A stretch of 64,000 nt of DNA from NCBI RefSeq assembly GCF_024198255.1, contig NZ_JAJVKW010000003.1, forward strand, positions 806,001 to 870,000, in the 5' to 3' direction. Under the pieces are notes generated by a model, which was given only the letters and a program-made list of their open reading frames with translations, was not told the DNA's origin and made no database searches. The first letter of the stretch is position 1; the number at the start of each line of letters is the position of its first letter. This DNA is from Myxococcus guangdongensis (GTDB lineage Bacteria > Myxococcota > Myxococcia > Myxococcales > Myxococcaceae). Shown here piece after piece: positions 61,344 to 64,000 of the stretch. A program made the position numbers and the translations under genes.

Positions 61344-62446
61344 AGGTCCACGGCAAGCCCACCCGCGCTGTCTGGCTGGAGCCCGATGCTCGCGCGGTGG
61401 GCATCATCGACCAGACGCGACTGCCCCATGCTTTCGTCACCGCGCGATTGGAGACGCTGGACGAGGCCGCGCACGCCATCCGCGCGATGCGGGTGCGAGG
61501 GGCGCCGCTCATCGGCGCGACGGCCGCCCATGGTGTCTGGCTGGCTTTGCGCGCGGACGCCTCCGATGCGGCGCTGACACGGGCCCTCGCGGTGCTGGGT
61601 GAGACGCGGCCCACGGCCGTCAACCTGCACTGGGCGCTGGAGGAGATGCGCCGCGTGTTGACGCCGCTGCCGCCCGCCGAGCGCGTGGAGGCGGCGAAGC
61701 GGCGCGCGGCGGAGCTATGCGACGAGGACGTGGCCATCAACCGCGCGCTGGGGGAGCACGGCCTGAGGTTGCTGGAGGCCGCGTGGGAGAAGAAGGGGAG
61801 GAAGGGCAGGTTGGAGGTGCTCACCCACTGCAACGCGGGGTGGCTCGCGACGGTGGACTTCGGCACCGCGCTCTCGCCCATCTACCTGGCGCACGACGCG
61901 GGGCTGCCGGTGCATGTCTGGGTGGACGAGACGCGCCCTCGCAACCAGGGCTCGCAGCTGACGGCGTGGGAGCTGGGGCAGCACGGCGTCCCGCACACGG
62001 TCATCGCCGACAACGTGGGCGGGCACCTCATGCAGCACGGGCAGGTGGACCTGTGCATCGTGGGCACGGACCGCACCACGGCCCATGGCGACGTGGCGAA
62101 CAAGATTGGCACCTACCTCAAGGCGCTCGCGGCGAAGGACAACGGCGTGCCCTTCTATGTGGCGCTGCCCTCGCCCACCATCGACTGGCGCCTGCGCGAC
62201 GGCGTGCGGGAGATTCCCATCGAGCAGCGCGACGGCGCGGAGTTGAGCGATGTCACCGGTCGGCTCGCCTCGGGTGAGGTGGCCACGGTGAGGGTGACGC
62301 CGGAGGGCAGTCCCTCCGCCAACTATGCCTTCGACGTGACGCCCGCGCGGCTCGTGACGGCGCTCATCACCGAGCGGGGCGTGTGTCCCGCGAGTGAGGC
62401 CGGCTTGCGCTCGCTCTTCCCGGAGCGCGCGGGGGTGGGGCCGTGA
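61340..62446 (+). CDS. mtnA: S-methyl-5-thioribose-1-phosphate isomerase
   Basis: 368 aa, eIF2B-related fold. [43 protein letters not shown], catalytic Cys in [11 protein letters not shown], catalytic Asp in [19 protein letters not shown], and [12 protein letters not shown] are all diagnostic. It turns the aldose 1-phosphate from MtnP into the ketose (methylthioribulose 1-phosphate). It overlaps both neighbours by 4 nt. Confidence 0.95.
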   Translation: MKVHGKPTRAVWLEPDARAVGIIDQTRLPHAFVTARLETLDEAAHAIRAMRVRGAPLIGATAAHGVWLALRADASDAALTRALAVLGETRPTAVNLHWALEEMRRVLTPLPPAERVEAAKRRAAELCDEDVAINRALGEHGLRLLEAAWEKKGRKGRLEVLTHCNAGWLATVDFGTALSPIYLAHDAGLPVHVWVDETRPRNQGSQLTAWELGQHGVPHTVIADNVGGHLMQHGQVDLCIVGTDRTTAHGDVANKIGTYLKALAAKDNGVPFYVALPSPTIDWRLRDGVREIPIEQRDGAELSDVTGRLASGEVATVRVTPEGSPSANYAFDVTPARLVTALITERGVCPASEAGLRSLFPERAGVGP

Positions 62447-63093
62447 AGGACGAGCGCGCGGTGCGCGAGGCGATGATCGCCACCTGCCGGAAGATGAACG
62501 CGGCGGGGCTCAATCAGGGCACGAGCGGCAACCTGAGCGTGCGCGTGGACGGAGGCTTCCTGCTGACGCCGACCGGCATGGACTACGACGCGCTGGTGCC
62601 CGAGGACATGGTCCTCATGCGCATGGACGGAGGCCACGAGGGCCCCCGCCGCCCGTCCTCCGAGTGGCAGCTCCACCGTGACATCCTGGAGGCCCGTCCG
62701 GAGGTGGGCGCGGTGCTGCACGCGCACTCCATGTTCAGCACCACGCTGGCGTGTCTGCGTCGAGGCATCCCCGCCTTCCACTACATGGTCTGCGCGGCGG
62801 GCGGCGTGGACGTGCGGTGCGCGCCGTACGCCACCTTCGGCACCTCGGAGCTGGCGCGAAACGTCCTGGATGCGCTGGAGGGGCGCAAGGCGTGCCTGAT
62901 GGCGAACCACGGCATGCTCGCGCTGGGGCGGGACTTGCCCTCGGCCTTCAAGCTCGCGGTGGAGGTGGAGACGCTCGCGGCCATGTACTGGCGCGCGCTC
63001 CAGGTGGGCGAGCCCGTGCTGCTCGACGACGCGGAGATGGCGCGGGTGCTGGAGAAGTTCAAGACCTACGGCCAGCAGTCCGCGCGGCGCTGA
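62443..63093 (+). CDS. Class II aldolase of the methylthioribulose/deoxyribulose-1-phosphate type
   Basis: 216 aa from a GTG overlapping the mtnA stop. Class II aldolase/adducin fold: [26 protein letters not shown], catalytic Glu in PSSEWQLH, zinc ligands in VLHAHSMFS, and the third His in [12 protein letters not shown]. Closer to L-fuculose-phosphate aldolase than to MtnB dehydratase in these motifs, though this needs a tree. In this operon it would split the ketose 1-phosphate to dihydroxyacetone phosphate and an aldehyde (2-methylthio-acetaldehyde or acetaldehyde). Confidence 0.85.
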   Translation: MKDERAVREAMIATCRKMNAAGLNQGTSGNLSVRVDGGFLLTPTGMDYDALVPEDMVLMRMDGGHEGPRRPSSEWQLHRDILEARPEVGAVLHAHSMFSTTLACLRRGIPAFHYMVCAAGGVDVRCAPYATFGTSELARNVLDALEGRKACLMANHGMLALGRDLPSAFKLAVEVETLAAMYWRALQVGEPVLLDDAEMARVLEKFKTYGQQSARR

Positions 63094-63099
63094 GCGCGC

Positions 63100-64000
63100 T
63101 CACGCCGAGCGGAGCGTGAGCACCGTCACCTCGGGCGGAACGCCCAGGCGGAAGGGCAGCCAGTGTCCGGTGCCGCCGGACACGTAGAGCTGGTGGTCGC
63201 CCCGGCGATAGCGGCCGAGCATGTACTGGAAGGCGAAGAAGAAGGCGGGCATGCCGAAGAACGCCACCTGTCCTCCATGGGTATGGCCCGCCAGCGTCAG
63301 CCGCGCCCCACGCTCGGCGGCGTGGTCGAAGAAGTCCGGGTGGTGCGTGAGGCACAGCACCACCTCGTCGGGTGAGACACCCTGGAAGGCCTGCTCGGCG
63401 GACTGCTTCATGCGCGCGGCCTTCACGCGGTGGCTCCGGCCGGACATGGGGTAGTCCACGCCCACCACGCGCACGCGCTGACCGCCGTGCTCGAAGGTGT
63501 GCGACTCGTCCACGAGCAGGCGCACCGGACCGCCGCGCGACTGGGACTTCGCGTAGGCCTCCACGACCTCATCCAGCCCGCGCCAGTGTTCGTGGTTGCC
63601 GAGCACCGCCAGCATGCCGTGCGGCGCGCGGCACTCCTCCAGCGCGGCCATGGTGGCGTCGAGCTGGTCCAGGTCGTCGATGAGGTCCCCCGTCATCACC
63701 TGGAGGTCCACCTTGGCCTCGTTCATCGCGGCCACGGTGTCGCGCAGGTACTGGGTGTCGATGAACGTGCCCACGTGCACGTCGGTGATCTGCCCGATGC
63801 GGAAGCCGTCCAGCGCCGCGGGCAGTCCAGGCAGGCGCACCTCCACCGACTCCACCTTGAAGCCCATGGAGCCGCTGGCGAGGCCCGCCGTGCTGGTCCC
63901 CACCGCGAGCAGCGGCACCGCGCGCCCCGCGTTCGTCAGCAGGTTGCGCCGGCTCATCCGCGCGGACGTCAGCGACTCCAGGGCGCTGGCCTGCGTGGAG
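63100..64000 (-). CDS. Metallophosphoesterase (5' end cut by window edge)
   Basis: At least 300 codons; the frame stays open to the right edge. Calcineurin-like motifs: ITDVHVG (DxH), MTGDLIDDL (GD), VLGNHEHW (GNHE), CLTHHPDF (H) and LAGHTHGGQ (GHTH). Similar to YkuE/YaeI-like enzymes. In related myxobacterial proteins an N-terminal membrane region precedes a 'SRRxxL' Tat-like segment, which here is MSRRNLLTNAGRAVPLLAV at 63957 downward. The real start may therefore lie outside the window, and 63957 is only the first internal Met. Substrate unknown. Confidence 0.85.
   Translation of the reverse strand, partial: STQASALESLTSARMSRRNLLTNAGRAVPLLAVGTSTAGLASGSMGFKVESVEVRLPGLPAALDGFRIGQITDVHVGTFIDTQYLRDTVAAMNEAKVDLQVMTGDLIDDLDQLDATMAALEECRAPHGMLAVLGNHEHWRGLDEVVEAYAKSQSRGGPVRLLVDESHTFEHGGQRVRVVGVDYPMSGRSHRVKAARMKQSAEQAFQGVSPDEVVLCLTHHPDFFDHAAERGARLTLAGHTHGGQVAFFGMPAFFFAFQYMLGRYRRGDHQLYVSGGTGHWLPFRLGVPPEVTVLTLRSA

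Noticed and set aside
1..64000. CRISPR arrays, tRNA/rRNA genes, insertion sequences, prophage or attachment sites.
   Set aside because: No regularly spaced repeats outside coding low-complexity tracts, no cloverleaf or rRNA-like segments, and no transposase or integrase reading frame were found by eye.

Overview
The window is GC-rich, gene-dense bacterial chromosome of myxobacterial type (order Myxococcales, most likely Myxococcaceae). The inference rests on strong G/C bias at third codon positions, a Pkn-type Ser/Thr kinase, many lipoproteins, 'PDAG/PDSG' linkers after secretion signals, and very large TPR and membrane proteins. 45 protein-coding genes are described. Those at the left and right edges are cut by the window. 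No rRNA, tRNA, CRISPR array or transposase was seen.

1-5614: two tandem, nearly duplicate secreted 5'-nucleotidases, a DUF3293 protein, a membrane-anchored repeat protein and a SnoaL-like lipoprotein. 5683-14450 is the most interesting part. It looks like a ribosomally synthesised, post-translationally modified peptide (RiPP) locus. Three paralogous 68-72 aa precursors carry double-glycine leaders and cores with a duplicated C-(G/E)-(S/G)-T-Y motif. Two paralogous ~535 aa HEXXH-motif proteins are the putative modifying enzymes, with an aldo/keto reductase directly downstream. Divergently transcribed are a short HlyD-type adaptor and a C39-peptidase ABC exporter that would cut after Gly-Gly. 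Conserved hairpins lie behind two precursors, and an inverted repeat overlaps the promoter. No YcaO, radical SAM or lanthipeptide synthetase is in view, so the chemistry would be carried by the HEXXH proteins.

14454-32494: an ADOP/MacB-type permease, an acyl-CoA oxidase with a TerB-like N-terminus, a cardiolipin-synthase-like PLD, endonuclease III, a GNAT acetyltransferase, a 2,027 aa zinc-ribbon polytopic membrane protein, an NlpC/P60 lipoprotein, a small lipoprotein, and a Ser/Thr kinase with a degenerate cyclase domain. 32649-42197 is a single 3,182 aa TPR-type protein.

42219-52727: a translationally coupled lipoprotein/queC/VanX-type dipeptidase operon; a YfbK-like protein lacking its vWA domain, followed by a histidine kinase and response regulator; then, on the other strand, a bacterial peptidyl-arginine deiminase lipoprotein coupled to a HEAT-like secreted protein; then a DUF1800 protein. 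52681-58893: an ankyrin protein, a divergent LysR/DJ-1 pair with an 18-bp palindrome between them, the DUF1501 partner of DUF1800, an alpha/beta hydrolase and a CBS-pair protein.

58995-64000: an ArsR-SRPBCC-SRPBCC operon with a near-consensus, apparently leaderless promoter and an inverted repeat on the start codon. Divergent to it is a three-gene operon (MTA phosphorylase, MtnA isomerase, class II aldolase) that together spells a DHAP-shunt type salvage route for 5'-methylthioadenosine/5'-deoxyadenosine. A metallophosphoesterase runs off the right edge.
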